From Nitrospira sp. MA-1 (GTDB lineage: Bacteria > Nitrospirota > Nitrospiria > Nitrospirales > UBA8639), in assembly GCA_032139905.1 (NCBI GenBank), contig JAQJDB010000006.1, forward strand, positions 620,001 through 684,000: a stretch of 64,000 nucleotides of DNA, in the 5' to 3' direction. Numbering within the stretch: position 1 is the first letter of the stretch; each line of letters opens with the position of its first letter. The notes under the pieces are model-generated. The model made no database searches, was not told the origin of the DNA, and saw only the letters and a list, made by a program, of their open reading frames with translations. Below are positions 1-8,333 of the stretch, piece after piece. Both the position numbers and the translations under genes were made by a program.

Positions 1-2605
1 GGGTAAGGAAGCTCCTGTCATTGACCCCTACGGGTTAATTTATGTCCTCCATGAAGAGGAGGAGGAAACACGAAAAAATAACGACAAAAAATTACCGTTG
101 GTGTTTCGTGCCAACATTTATGATTGTATTGACTATACGTTGACCAGCGAATGGTTGGATGACGACTTTACAAACTTCCAATCCTCCAAAATTAATATTC
201 ATCCTCATTTTCTCCAATTCGACAACCAGGCATCGGATGGAGTGATCACCGGTTTTTCATATGAACAGTCTGTCCGTCCGTTTACAATGCTGGAGAAAAA
301 GACCAAGAAGGGTCTTCCTGTGCCGATGAATACAGTCTTTACGGCAAAGGCAAAAAAAGGCGATTCCAGCATTAAGGTCAAAAATGCGGCGCAATACCAT
401 GTCAATACGGAATTGTTGGTTGGTGCCGATAATGTCAAGGGCAACGAGATTCGTCGCATCAAATCTATTAAGGGCGACACCATTACCTTTGTTCGACCCC
501 TGAAGCATGATCATCCCGTCGGGGATATCGTGACGGTGGAATTTGTGCGGTCACGCCTTTGGGCTGATGCTGACGTGGGAACCGTGTTTTGGCATGATCA
601 TGCCTTCGGGGCCACTACTTGGCCTCATGGTGGATTCGGCACCTTAGTCGTGGAACCAGTTGGATCAACCTATCATGATCCTAAGACCGGGAAACTGGTC
701 AGGAGCGGTCCAATTGCGGATATCCATACCGTTGAACCGGTTGGCTATGGTGTAGATAATAGCTTCCGGGAAATGGTGGTCCAAGTTCATGATACGGTTC
801 CTCATACGGTCAATATTGTGACCGCTGGCAACCCGCCAGGGCAGCCGGTCGAGGTAGCGTTGGAAGCCGGTAAAACAGTGTCATTTATGATGCCGGAAAA
901 AATTCTTATGACCCCAATGCCCTTCCTCAACGGAGGGACACATACAACGGGAAGCGGTCTGAATTTCAGGGCGGAACCTATCGCTCAACGTTTAGCCGTT
1001 AATCCAGATGCCTCAAAAATATTCAGTAGTGCCGAGCATGGTGATCCGGATACGCCATTATTGCGTGCGTACCTGGGTGATACTGTGGTGATCCGTCTTT
1101 TGCATACCCTCATGAATGAAACGATGACCTGGACAATATCAGGGCATACGTTTTTGAGTGAGCGATATGCCGGTGATGCCAATAGGAAAAATTCCATGCA
1201 TATTGGGATCGCTGAGCGATATGATTTAGTGGTTCCAAAGGCAGGGGGTCCTCGTCTGCAGCCTGGGGACTATATTCATTTTAATGGACGGTCTTCAAAG
1301 TTTTCCGAGGGAGGTTGGGGAATCCTGAGGGTCTTGGATAAGGAGACGCCAGACCTGAAGCCGCTCCCAGCCGGGTATTCAGGTCGAAATGAGATTCCCA
1401 AGCCCCTTCCTGTTTGTCCTGAAGAGGCTCCGGTGAAATCATTTAATGTGGTCGCGATGGACTTTCCAGGGATGAGTTTTAATCCCAGTGCTCCGGAATC
1501 CATTGAGATTGACTTTGAGAGGACCATTGAGCTGAGAAATCCTGAGGGCAAGATCTACGTCCTTGAGGATGAGGTCACTAAAGTGGCAGGGGATTATCAC
1601 CCGATGCCATTGACTATTCGAGCAAACGTGGGAGATTGCATTAAAGTTAATCTCAAAAATAAAATGAAGGAGAGCCGGGCTTCCTTCTCGGCAATATCAT
1701 TGGCCTTTAATCCCCAAGATTCATTGGGGGCAAATGTCGGTAATAACAAAGGGGATCAAACGATTGCCCCAGGAGAGTCAAAGACCTATACCTATTATGC
1801 AGATCCTTTTAACGGAGAGATTTCTTCCCTGGTATGGGACTGGGGAAATGTGATGTTAAACCCACGAAACGGTTTGTTCGGGGCGGTCATCATCGGGCCT
1901 AAAGGGTCGCAATACCGTGATCCGAAGACTGGTGCGGACATTTCCTTAAAAAATAGCTGGGAAGCGGATGTGATTGTCGATAAGACCATTCCAGGTCAAG
2001 AAAACCGCAAAAATTACCGTGATGTGGCTTTACTCTTTCAAGATGAAGACAACATTATCGGCACCAGCTTTATGCCATATGTTCAGAATGTAGCCGGTCT
2101 CACCGGTGTCAATTATCGATCCGAACCTTATCTTCACAGAGAAGAGGCTGGTTGTACGCTTGGACGCATGTTTCAGCCTTGTGAGGTTGAAAATCCACAA
2201 GATCCGGTTACACCGCTTATCCAGGCGCATGCTGGCGACCCCGTGAGGATTCATGTGTTCGGTGCCAGCAGTGAGCAAAACGGGATGTTTAGTGTGGAAA
2301 AACATGAATGGCCGATCGAACCATTCATGCCGGGAGCCGACGAAATCAGTGTGGTGGAGTTCGCCGGTTCAGAAACGATCGATGTATTTATCCCGTCCGC
2401 TGGTGGACGTGATATGCTTCCCGCGGATTATGTCTGGAATAATCAGCGGCTCCCTTACTCGCAATCAGGTCAGTGGGGCTATTTAAGGGTACTCCCGAAA
2501 AATGACCAACGGATCCTGCCTCTGGAAAGAGGAGCGAGTGAGATCAAGCAAGCTTCGATCGACGCGGTGGAGACTGGAAGGGTGTTGCCGGTGGCAGCCA
2601 AATAA
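1..2605 (+). CDS. Multicopper-oxidase-like protein with duplicated cupredoxin halves (5' partial)
   Basis: The reading frame is open from base 2, so the true start lies upstream of the window; the TTG at 98 is internal. The visible part is about 867 residues of cupredoxin-type beta domains. The first half carries histidine pairs typical of copper oxidases: HPHFLQFD (near base 200) and WHDHAFG followed by WPHG (bases 590-630). The second half repeats the layout (for example GSTYHDPKTG near 665 against GSQYRDPKTG near 1905, and LQPGDY against MLPADY) but the matching positions read WDWGN and VWNNQ, so its copper ligands are gone. No C-terminal HCHxxxH signature is present. It is probably periplasmic, a ceruloplasmin- or MnxG-like multi-domain oxidase or a degenerate relative. 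The substrate is unknown. A terminator follows directly. Confidence 0.75.
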   Translation, partial: GKEAPVIDPYGLIYVLHEEEEETRKNNDKKLPLVFRANIYDCIDYTLTSEWLDDDFTNFQSSKINIHPHFLQFDNQASDGVITGFSYEQSVRPFTMLEKKTKKGLPVPMNTVFTAKAKKGDSSIKVKNAAQYHVNTELLVGADNVKGNEIRRIKSIKGDTITFVRPLKHDHPVGDIVTVEFVRSRLWADADVGTVFWHDHAFGATTWPHGGFGTLVVEPVGSTYHDPKTGKLVRSGPIADIHTVEPVGYGVDNSFREMVVQVHDTVPHTVNIVTAGNPPGQPVEVALEAGKTVSFMMPEKILMTPMPFLNGGTHTTGSGLNFRAEPIAQRLAVNPDASKIFSSAEHGDPDTPLLRAYLGDTVVIRLLHTLMNETMTWTISGHTFLSERYAGDANRKNSMHIGIAERYDLVVPKAGGPRLQPGDYIHFNGRSSKFSEGGWGILRVLDKETPDLKPLPAGYSGRNEIPKPLPVCPEEAPVKSFNVVAMDFPGMSFNPSAPESIEIDFERTIELRNPEGKIYVLEDEVTKVAGDYHPMPLTIRANVGDCIKVNLKNKMKESRASFSAISLAFNPQDSLGANVGNNKGDQTIAPGESKTYTYYADPFNGEISSLVWDWGNVMLNPRNGLFGAVIIGPKGSQYRDPKTGADISLKNSWEADVIVDKTIPGQENRKNYRDVALLFQDEDNIIGTSFMPYVQNVAGLTGVNYRSEPYLHREEAGCTLGRMFQPCEVENPQDPVTPLIQAHAGDPVRIHVFGASSEQNGMFSVEKHEWPIEPFMPGADEISVVEFAGSETIDVFIPSAGGRDMLPADYVWNNQRLPYSQSGQWGYLRVLPKNDQRILPLERGASEIKQASIDAVETGRVLPVAAK

Positions 2606-2630
2606 CCAACTTCATCATTAAGGTTTTAAG

Positions 2631-2664
2631 AATGGGGGATTCGCAAGGATCCCCCATTTTTTTA
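2631..2664 (+). terminator. Rho-independent terminator after the multicopper oxidase gene
   Basis: A perfect 10-bp stem (2631-2640 with 2649-2658), an 8-base loop and a run of T make a classic intrinsic terminator 26 bases after the stop codon. It separates the oxidase transcript from the SUMF1 gene at 3046. Confidence 0.9.
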
Positions 2665-2853
2665 TATTTGTATTGGATTTCTTTTATCGGTTGTGAAACG
2701 AAACGGATCAAAGTTTTAATTTAAGCCAAATTGAAAATGCCGTTAGGTAAGCTGTTATGATATTTCTACAAGAAGTATCCCTCATTTAAGCGAATCTCGG
2801 ATTATTAATTCTAATGGTTTTTTTTAAGCCAATTATGGCTTTTGGCAAATGCC

Positions 2854-2882
2854 TTGACCTCGTCGAAAGGTGAAGCTACGAT
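2854..2882 (+). promoter_or_regulatory. Possible sigma70 promoter for the SUMF1-like gene
   Basis: TTGACC (2854-2859), a 17-base spacer and TACGAT (2877-2882) match the sigma70 pattern fairly well in an otherwise empty 440-base gap. A partly overlapping TGGCA...TTG (2843-2856) resembles a sigma54 site but has GA instead of the required GC at -12. The leader to the ATG would be about 160 bases. Confidence 0.35.
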
Positions 2883-3045
2883 TTGCTCAATTAAATGACC
2901 ATACTGACATAAAAATATTGGGGTTCCCAGCGAATGCCTTCTTTTCCGGGCGAAATGAAGTCATCCGAATTCGGCCTTGGGGTGGTGAATTCTCCAATTT
3001 TTCCATCAGTGGCGTCTTAGTCATCGGATTAATTTGGAGGGGTTT

Positions 3046-3987
3046 ATGCGTGGAAGACAAAGTAAGAAACGTCTTGTTGCGACCGGTTTGTTGGTGATCG
3101 GGTTTACTTTGATATCGGTGATGATGACATGGGCGTTGGACGTGTCAGACATACGACCGGAATGGACTGAAGCTGGTAAGAAATTGGCTTTACAGCGAGC
3201 CCAATGGCCGACTAAAGAAAAGAGAGTGGTAATTCCAGCCGGATGGTTTACGATGGGGAGTAATAAAAAAATTGATCGGAAGGCCTACCGGCCTGAGATG
3301 CCCCAACGCCAGGTGTACCTGGATGCCTTTGAGATTGATGCCTATGAAGTCACGGCTTTGGAGTATTTGCGTTTTGTCGTGGACACGGGTCGTCCGCCAT
3401 TACCGGATTGGAAGTTCGACGGAGGAAACTTTCAGGAGAGTATGGCCCATCATCCCGTGATGCATGTCTCGTGGTTTGAAGCCGATGCCTATTGCCGGTG
3501 GGCAGGAAAGCGGCTGCCTACGGAAGCGGAGTGGGAAAAAGCTGCCAGAGGAACGGACGCACGAATTTATCCATGGGGAAATACCCCGGCAGGGCTTACG
3601 CGAGCAAATTTTGGGAGATCGGGCATTTCCGGCCCAGTTCGTGATCGACCTGAACGGCTGCTTCTTTATCCACCTATAATCTCCGTTGATAAGTATGAAA
3701 TCGGGGTCAGTCCTTATAACGTTTTTCAAATGGCAGGGAATGTCGCAGAATGGGTGAACGATTGGTACGATCCGGAATATTATCAGACGGCTCCTGACCG
3801 GAATCCGCAAGGCCCGTCGACCGGTGAACATCGGGTATTTCGTGGCGGTGGCTGGATGGATAGTACTCCGACTGTGCGGACAGCCCAGCGCAATGGAAAA
3901 GCTCCTGAGGCACAGGCCAACTGGCTGGGCTTTCGGTGTGCTGCTGGATTGAAGAATGACCTCACTCATTCGATTTCCACTCCCTAA
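3046..3987 (+). CDS. SUMF1/formylglycine-generating-enzyme-like exported protein (1 of 3)
   Basis: The ATG at 3046 follows GGAGGGG (3036-3042), so the in-frame TTG at 3034 is rejected. The N-terminus has a basic patch and one hydrophobic stretch (signal peptide or anchor). The rest is a SUMF1 (C-type-lectin-like) fold: FTMGS, then CRWAGKRLPTEAEWEKAARG, AGNVAEWVNDWY and a C-terminal RGGGW...GFRCA. True formylglycine-generating enzymes carry a cysteine pair soon after the GGSW-like motif; here that stretch has none, so sulfatase activation is unlikely. The family also includes EgtB-like and structural members. It lies between the multicopper oxidase and two cupredoxin-like genes, which suggests a periplasmic role in the same system. 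Confidence 0.8.
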   Translation: MRGRQSKKRLVATGLLVIGFTLISVMMTWALDVSDIRPEWTEAGKKLALQRAQWPTKEKRVVIPAGWFTMGSNKKIDRKAYRPEMPQRQVYLDAFEIDAYEVTALEYLRFVVDTGRPPLPDWKFDGGNFQESMAHHPVMHVSWFEADAYCRWAGKRLPTEAEWEKAARGTDARIYPWGNTPAGLTRANFGRSGISGPVRDRPERLLLYPPIISVDKYEIGVSPYNVFQMAGNVAEWVNDWYDPEYYQTAPDRNPQGPSTGEHRVFRGGGWMDSTPTVRTAQRNGKAPEAQANWLGFRCAAGLKNDLTHSISTP

Positions 3988-4351
3988 TGGTGAGAAATGG
4001 ATGCGTTCTCGTTGCTGAGTTGCTCTCCATTTCATCTCATAAAGATTATTGATGTATTTTTCAATACTTCTTACTAAACGCAGGGGACGGTCCTAATTTC
4101 AGAGGGTTTGAGTTCGCAAAAGGTTTAAATCTGAATTTCTGGTGATTCGAATGTGATAGGGTGATATGAGAGGAGTGGCTCACCAAAGAAAGTTACCAAT
4201 CACTATGAGATGCTCGCAAGGATATTTTAATGCTCGAGTGTCTTGTCGTATGTGACCGGGAGTACTTCCTGATTATTGGGTTTTTGGGAAGAAGGCAGAT
4301 ATAACACATTGATATTTTTGGGCCGGCAGTGATGAGAAGGAGGGCGTTGGA
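3988..4351. other. 364-base intergenic region without a recognisable gene
   Basis: No convincing small ORF, RNA or strong promoter was seen. The only solid signal is AAGGAGGG at about 4338-4345, which serves the ATG at 4352. Confidence 0.5.
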
Positions 4352-5269
4352 ATGATGATGAGAGTTTTGGTGGTCGTGATCTTCCTGATGATGGTGTCAT
4401 CCATGGGGTGGGCCTATCAAGAGAGCCAGGTCAGCAATGGAGGGGCAATTCAAGGGCATGTCCGTTTACTTGGTGAACCCCCAAGACCGATGGCGTTTAA
4501 TCTCGTCACGATCCCGGATGCCGTATATTGTGGAAGAATTTCTACCGGAACTGGGTGGCGCATTGTTGAGGATTTTATTATTGGGCCTCAGGGATCGCTT
4601 AAGGATGCGGTGGTGATGGTAAAAGGGGTAGACAAAGGCAAACCGTTTTCTTTGCCAAAGGTCGAGGTTGAGGCGATTGATTGCGATTTTTTGCCATTTG
4701 TCAATGTCTTAAAGGACCAGGATGAAATCACCGTGATTAATATGGATCCGGTAGAACATGATATCCAGGGATATGAAACGGCAAGAGAACGAGGGGCCAG
4801 GGTCTTGTTTAATCGTCCGTTGCCCATGAACCCCTTTCACAATGTAGTTGGTATGTTTGGGGAAAATGTCCATACCCATCTTCCCGGAAAACCGATGATT
4901 GAAAAAATTCATTTGCGAAAGGGCCGTGATGTGTTTGTTATGCAATGTGGATTTCATCCCTATATGTTTTCTTGGGGATTAGTGGTGGAAAATCCCTATT
5001 ATTCGATTTCCAAAGAGGATGGAGCCTACGAAATTAGCGATATTCCAGCAGGAGAATATGAGGTGGCTGTTTGGCATCCTGGTATGAAAACCTATTTAGA
5101 AAAAACAGTCCGGGTGGAATCGGGAAAAACGCTGACATTAGACTTTCAATATGAGTCTCCCCAGGGACGGCGAAGCGTGCATGAAATGCAGGAAAATCCG
5201 CATTTTGGGCTGGAGATGCTTGGAGAGGGCGTTGAGATTATCCCGTCGTTACGACGACAAGTTCCCTGA
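4352..5269 (+). CDS. Exported cupredoxin-like / carboxypeptidase-regulatory-like protein A
   Basis: About 20 N-terminal residues form a signal peptide (hydrophobic run ending GWAYQ). A beta-rich region follows with a plastocyanin-like first copper ligand (NMDPVEHD, around residue 135) and the C-terminal ligand cluster CGFHPYM (around residue 200), which has the Cys-x2-His-x3-Met spacing of type 1 copper sites. The last 80 residues (DGAYEISDIPAGEYEVAVWHPG) are a carboxypeptidase-regulatory-like domain. The next gene is a clear paralogue (shared YCGRIS, GKPFSLPKVE and MDPVxHDIQ), and a third lies at 10645. A periplasmic copper electron carrier is the simplest reading, but metal binding is inferred. 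The start is supported by AAGGAGGG. Confidence 0.75.
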   Translation: MMMRVLVVVIFLMMVSSMGWAYQESQVSNGGAIQGHVRLLGEPPRPMAFNLVTIPDAVYCGRISTGTGWRIVEDFIIGPQGSLKDAVVMVKGVDKGKPFSLPKVEVEAIDCDFLPFVNVLKDQDEITVINMDPVEHDIQGYETARERGARVLFNRPLPMNPFHNVVGMFGENVHTHLPGKPMIEKIHLRKGRDVFVMQCGFHPYMFSWGLVVENPYYSISKEDGAYEISDIPAGEYEVAVWHPGMKTYLEKTVRVESGKTLTLDFQYESPQGRRSVHEMQENPHFGLEMLGEGVEIIPSLRRQVP

Positions 5270-5283
5270 GAGAAGGGGTGAGC

Positions 5284-6207
5284 ATGAAACAGAAGCGAGT
5301 GATGGAAATTGTCGTGATAATAGGCTTGCTCTGGATCACCAGTTCGACCGCTTTCGGTTATGAAGTGATTGACGTAACGGATGGGGCCACCATTGTCGGC
5401 ACGGTGACTCTCAAGGGCATTCCGCCTTCTCCTAAAGCGTACAACCTGGTGACGTTCCCTGATCCAGAGTATTGCGGCCGCATTTCTGATGGCCAGGGTT
5501 GGCGACTCCTTAAGGACTTTGTGGTGAATGATCACAATCAACTTCAAGGGGTCGTGATTGTAATTGAAGGTGTAAATGCCGGGAAACCGTTTTCCCTTTC
5601 TATTCCGAAGGTGGAAGCTCGCGACTGTCAATTTCTCCCATTTACGACGGTTGTTCGTGATGAGCATGGGATTGAAGTGGTGAATATGGATCCGGTCATG
5701 CATGATATTCAAGCCTATGAGACGTCGTTGAGCCAAGGTACACGGGTGTTATTTAATTCTCCTCTGCCCTTTAATCCCCGGCATCAACGTGAAGATATTC
5801 ATGCGACACATGAGCATCTGCCGGGGAAATCCTTGGTCCATCAATTTCAACTGAGCAAGGGACGTAAAACCTTTGTGATGCAGTGCGGGTTTCATGCCTA
5901 CATGGAAAGCTGGGGGATTGCGGTGGATAATCCCTATTTCAACTTTACCAATGAAAGGGGAGAGTATGTTATTTCATCACTCCCGCCTGGAAGTTATCGC
6001 ATTCGTGCATGGCATCCAAGTGTGAAGCATGAGCAGGTTTATGAATTTTCCGTGGAACCGAATCAAACCGTGAGAAGGGATTTTTCCTTGGAATCTCCCG
6101 TAGGCCGTTGGACGGCACATACCATCAGGACCCCGCCTCGATTTTCTGCCGCTGCTCTGGGCCACCCTGTTCTAATAGAGCCTTTGGTTGAACACCAAAG
6201 ACCATGA
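5284..6207 (+). CDS. Exported cupredoxin-like / carboxypeptidase-regulatory-like protein B
   Basis: Tandem paralogue of the preceding gene, 14 bases downstream. The ATG at 5284 sits five bases after AGAAGGGG and is preferred to the in-frame GTG at 5278. Signal peptide, NMDPVMHD (first copper ligand) and QCGFHAYM (Cys-x2-His-x3-Met) are all kept, followed by the same C-terminal regulatory-like beta domain (NERGEYVISSLPPGSYRIRAWHP). The stop codon overlaps the next gene's start (ATGA), so the two are probably translationally coupled. It is likely a soluble or loosely attached periplasmic copper protein; partner oxidase or reductase not known. Confidence 0.75.
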   Translation: MKQKRVMEIVVIIGLLWITSSTAFGYEVIDVTDGATIVGTVTLKGIPPSPKAYNLVTFPDPEYCGRISDGQGWRLLKDFVVNDHNQLQGVVIVIEGVNAGKPFSLSIPKVEARDCQFLPFTTVVRDEHGIEVVNMDPVMHDIQAYETSLSQGTRVLFNSPLPFNPRHQREDIHATHEHLPGKSLVHQFQLSKGRKTFVMQCGFHAYMESWGIAVDNPYFNFTNERGEYVISSLPPGSYRIRAWHPSVKHEQVYEFSVEPNQTVRRDFSLESPVGRWTAHTIRTPPRFSAAALGHPVLIEPLVEHQRP

Positions 6208-6878
6208 AATGGATAGACGTTTTCCTTCTTTTCTCCCGAATTTGTGATAAGAAATTGGCGGGCGTGGTGGGTTGTGCCATTTTTGGAATGGTGGCTTGGT
6301 TCCCGCCCGGTTGGGCCTTCGCCGACTCTCCCAACATCTCTGACCACATACCCAGGGAATTCTCCGCAAGACTCATCTGGAAGACGGGAGGCCATATCGC
6401 CAAAGCCCAGTTGTTTGCGAAAAAGGATCGCTATCGCATTGAGCCGGCAGGGGGAATACGAACAGGGTTAGGCTATGCGGGCGTTCTCATTATTCGATTG
6501 GATAAACAAAAAACCTGGTATATGTTGTCGCAACGGCGAATGATCTTAAGCGTTCCCTTAATTTTGGATTATTTGTTACCATTTTCTATCCGGTTGGAGG
6601 GAGAGACGAATCGAACGGTTATTGGGGAATCCGTGGTAGGGGATCAACCTGCCCTGCTCTATGACGTGGAGGTCAAAGATCGTTTTGGCCAACTCGAACG
6701 ATTTTTCGAATGGGTGGATCTTCAACGGGAGGTTCTCTTGAAACTCTTAAGCCAGGATCGGGACTGGTTTGTGGAATATCATCATGTGGTGCTTTCTTCG
6801 CAACCAGATTATTACTTTGAAGCACCATTAGGCTATCGAATTATTGAGGCTCAGGAAGCCCCGATTCCGAGGGGGTAG
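6204..6878 (+). CDS. Exported LolA-like hypothetical protein
   Basis: A 224-residue protein with an N-terminal hydrophobic segment ending WAFA-DSP (signal peptidase site). The body alternates short beta strands of the kind seen in LolA/LppX-fold periplasmic proteins: FSARLIWKTGG, KAQLFAKKDRYRIEP, TWYMLSQRRMIL and a C-terminal YYFEAPLGYRIIE. Recognition of the fold is by pattern only. It overlaps the upstream cupredoxin-like gene by four bases and is followed by a HEAT-repeat gene, so it belongs to the same operon-like run. No metal motifs or cysteine pairs are visible in the mature part. Confidence 0.6.
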   Translation: MKWIDVFLLFSRICDKKLAGVVGCAIFGMVAWFPPGWAFADSPNISDHIPREFSARLIWKTGGHIAKAQLFAKKDRYRIEPAGGIRTGLGYAGVLIIRLDKQKTWYMLSQRRMILSVPLILDYLLPFSIRLEGETNRTVIGESVVGDQPALLYDVEVKDRFGQLERFFEWVDLQREVLLKLLSQDRDWFVEYHHVVLSSQPDYYFEAPLGYRIIEAQEAPIPRG

Positions 6879-6918
6879 ACATATGATGTGGCTAGCAGAT
6901 GGGGGTAAATAAAAAAGG

Positions 6919-8262
6919 ATGAATCGTTATAATGCAATGTTTTTTCTGGGAGTCCTGTGGATTTTCTCAGGTTCGGTTTGGGCGGAAGAGGCACAGGAGG
7001 AAACGGTTGTTCAGGTGCAAAAAGCCTATGAGCAGGGTCTTTTTCAGCAGGTCGTTGACCTCGTTAAGCCATTAGAAAAAGAGTTCTCTTCCCCCTCGCA
7101 AGTTTCTCGCCTGTACATTCTTGCCTTGGCTAACCTGGGAAAAACTCCTGAAGCCATTGAAACCTATGATAAAGAGGTTGGCGTAACCAAGCGGGAAGAT
7201 GAGCCTTTGCTACGGCAGATGGCCATTGCCAGTATATTGCCTCTCCGTTCCGATATGCGGGAGCAAATGCGAGGGGCCGCCTATACCGCGTTAAAGGAAA
7301 TCGAATCTGATAATGCCGTGGAATATTTGGAAAAAGGCTTAACTGATGAAAACGGCATGGTGAGAACATTGGTGGCAGAAGCTTTAGGGCAAAGAAAAGC
7401 CGGACTGCGTTCCAAGGTGTTTCGTGAGGCATTGAACGACGAGGCCGGTTTGGTACGGGCAACCGTTCTGGGTGGACTTGGACAATCTGGAGACGTGAGT
7501 CTGGTGCCATTGATTGAACCATCGTTAAACGATGAGCAGCATCTTGTCCAAATTGCCGCAGCAAGAGCATTATATCAGTTAGGTCACAAGCAATATTGGG
7601 CTCGTTTGGAGCAAGGTGCGAAAAGCGAGGAAGGGTATGAACGGGGGGCAGCTATCCGTGCCTTTGGCGAATTAGGGGATCGTCGGGCAATACCAATATT
7701 GGAAAAAACTATTTCTGACTCACAGCCTTCGATCCGTGCCGCGGCTATTGCATCCCTAGGGAAATTGAAGGCTCCTGAATCCCTACCGACTTTGAAAGCA
7801 ATGTTGTTTGATCGTATTCCTGCGGTACGGAGTGTGGCGGCTTTTAGCATGGGGTATTACGAACAACATCAAGTGTTAACACCGTTAACCAGAGCCTTGG
7901 CCGATTCCAATTCCGGTGTGCAGGCGGCGGCCGTGGCGTCATTGCTAAAGTCAGGAGCGCCTTATTCAGTAGTTAGGAATACCGTCCAGCATCTTCTCAA
8001 TGACCAAAATCCGGCCATACGGTCCGGTGCAGTCAAGGCGCTTGGAAATGGGAAAGGTCAGGATGTCCTCAATGCTCTCATGTTGGCTCTCAATGATCCG
8101 TTGCCTCGTCCCAGAATTGGGGCTTCGCGCGCACTGGGTCGTATTGGCGACCGCACTCTCTTACCGACTTTGAAGCGCACACTTCGAGATACTGATGAAG
8201 CGGTGCGGGTGACCGCCGCCGCCGCCATTGTGAGGATTTTGGATAAGGAGATCGGTATTTAA
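6919..8262 (+). CDS. Exported HEAT-repeat protein
   Basis: A signal peptide (MNRYNAMFFLGVLWIFSGSVWA) precedes a TPR-like stretch (about residues 25-95). Roughly ten PBS-lyase-type HEAT repeats follow: recurring units such as VRTLVAEALGQRK, VRATVLGGLGQSGD, IRAAAIASLGKLK and VRVTAAAAIVRIL at about 31-residue spacing. Such solenoids are binding scaffolds and have no catalytic residues. Located in the periplasm, it could serve assembly or partner docking for the neighbouring copper proteins, but that is inference from position. Confidence 0.8.
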   Translation: MNRYNAMFFLGVLWIFSGSVWAEEAQEETVVQVQKAYEQGLFQQVVDLVKPLEKEFSSPSQVSRLYILALANLGKTPEAIETYDKEVGVTKREDEPLLRQMAIASILPLRSDMREQMRGAAYTALKEIESDNAVEYLEKGLTDENGMVRTLVAEALGQRKAGLRSKVFREALNDEAGLVRATVLGGLGQSGDVSLVPLIEPSLNDEQHLVQIAAARALYQLGHKQYWARLEQGAKSEEGYERGAAIRAFGELGDRRAIPILEKTISDSQPSIRAAAIASLGKLKAPESLPTLKAMLFDRIPAVRSVAAFSMGYYEQHQVLTPLTRALADSNSGVQAAAVASLLKSGAPYSVVRNTVQHLLNDQNPAIRSGAVKALGNGKGQDVLNALMLALNDPLPRPRIGASRALGRIGDRTLLPTLKRTLRDTDEAVRVTAAAAIVRILDKEIGI

Positions 8263-8333
8263 CCAGTTTGGTTGTTGCCCTATAAGCGGTCTTCCTGAAG
8301 ATGGACAGGTACGACCAGATAAAGGGTGTTCAC

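Noticed and set aside
2870-3097. 75-codon plus-strand frame before the SUMF1 gene
   Set aside because: No SD and no coding character; it overlaps the well-supported start at 3046 in another frame.
4081-4105. GGGGACGGTCCT-like element resembling a common dispersed repeat
   Set aside because: Single short occurrence in the window; no second copy or hairpin partner was found.
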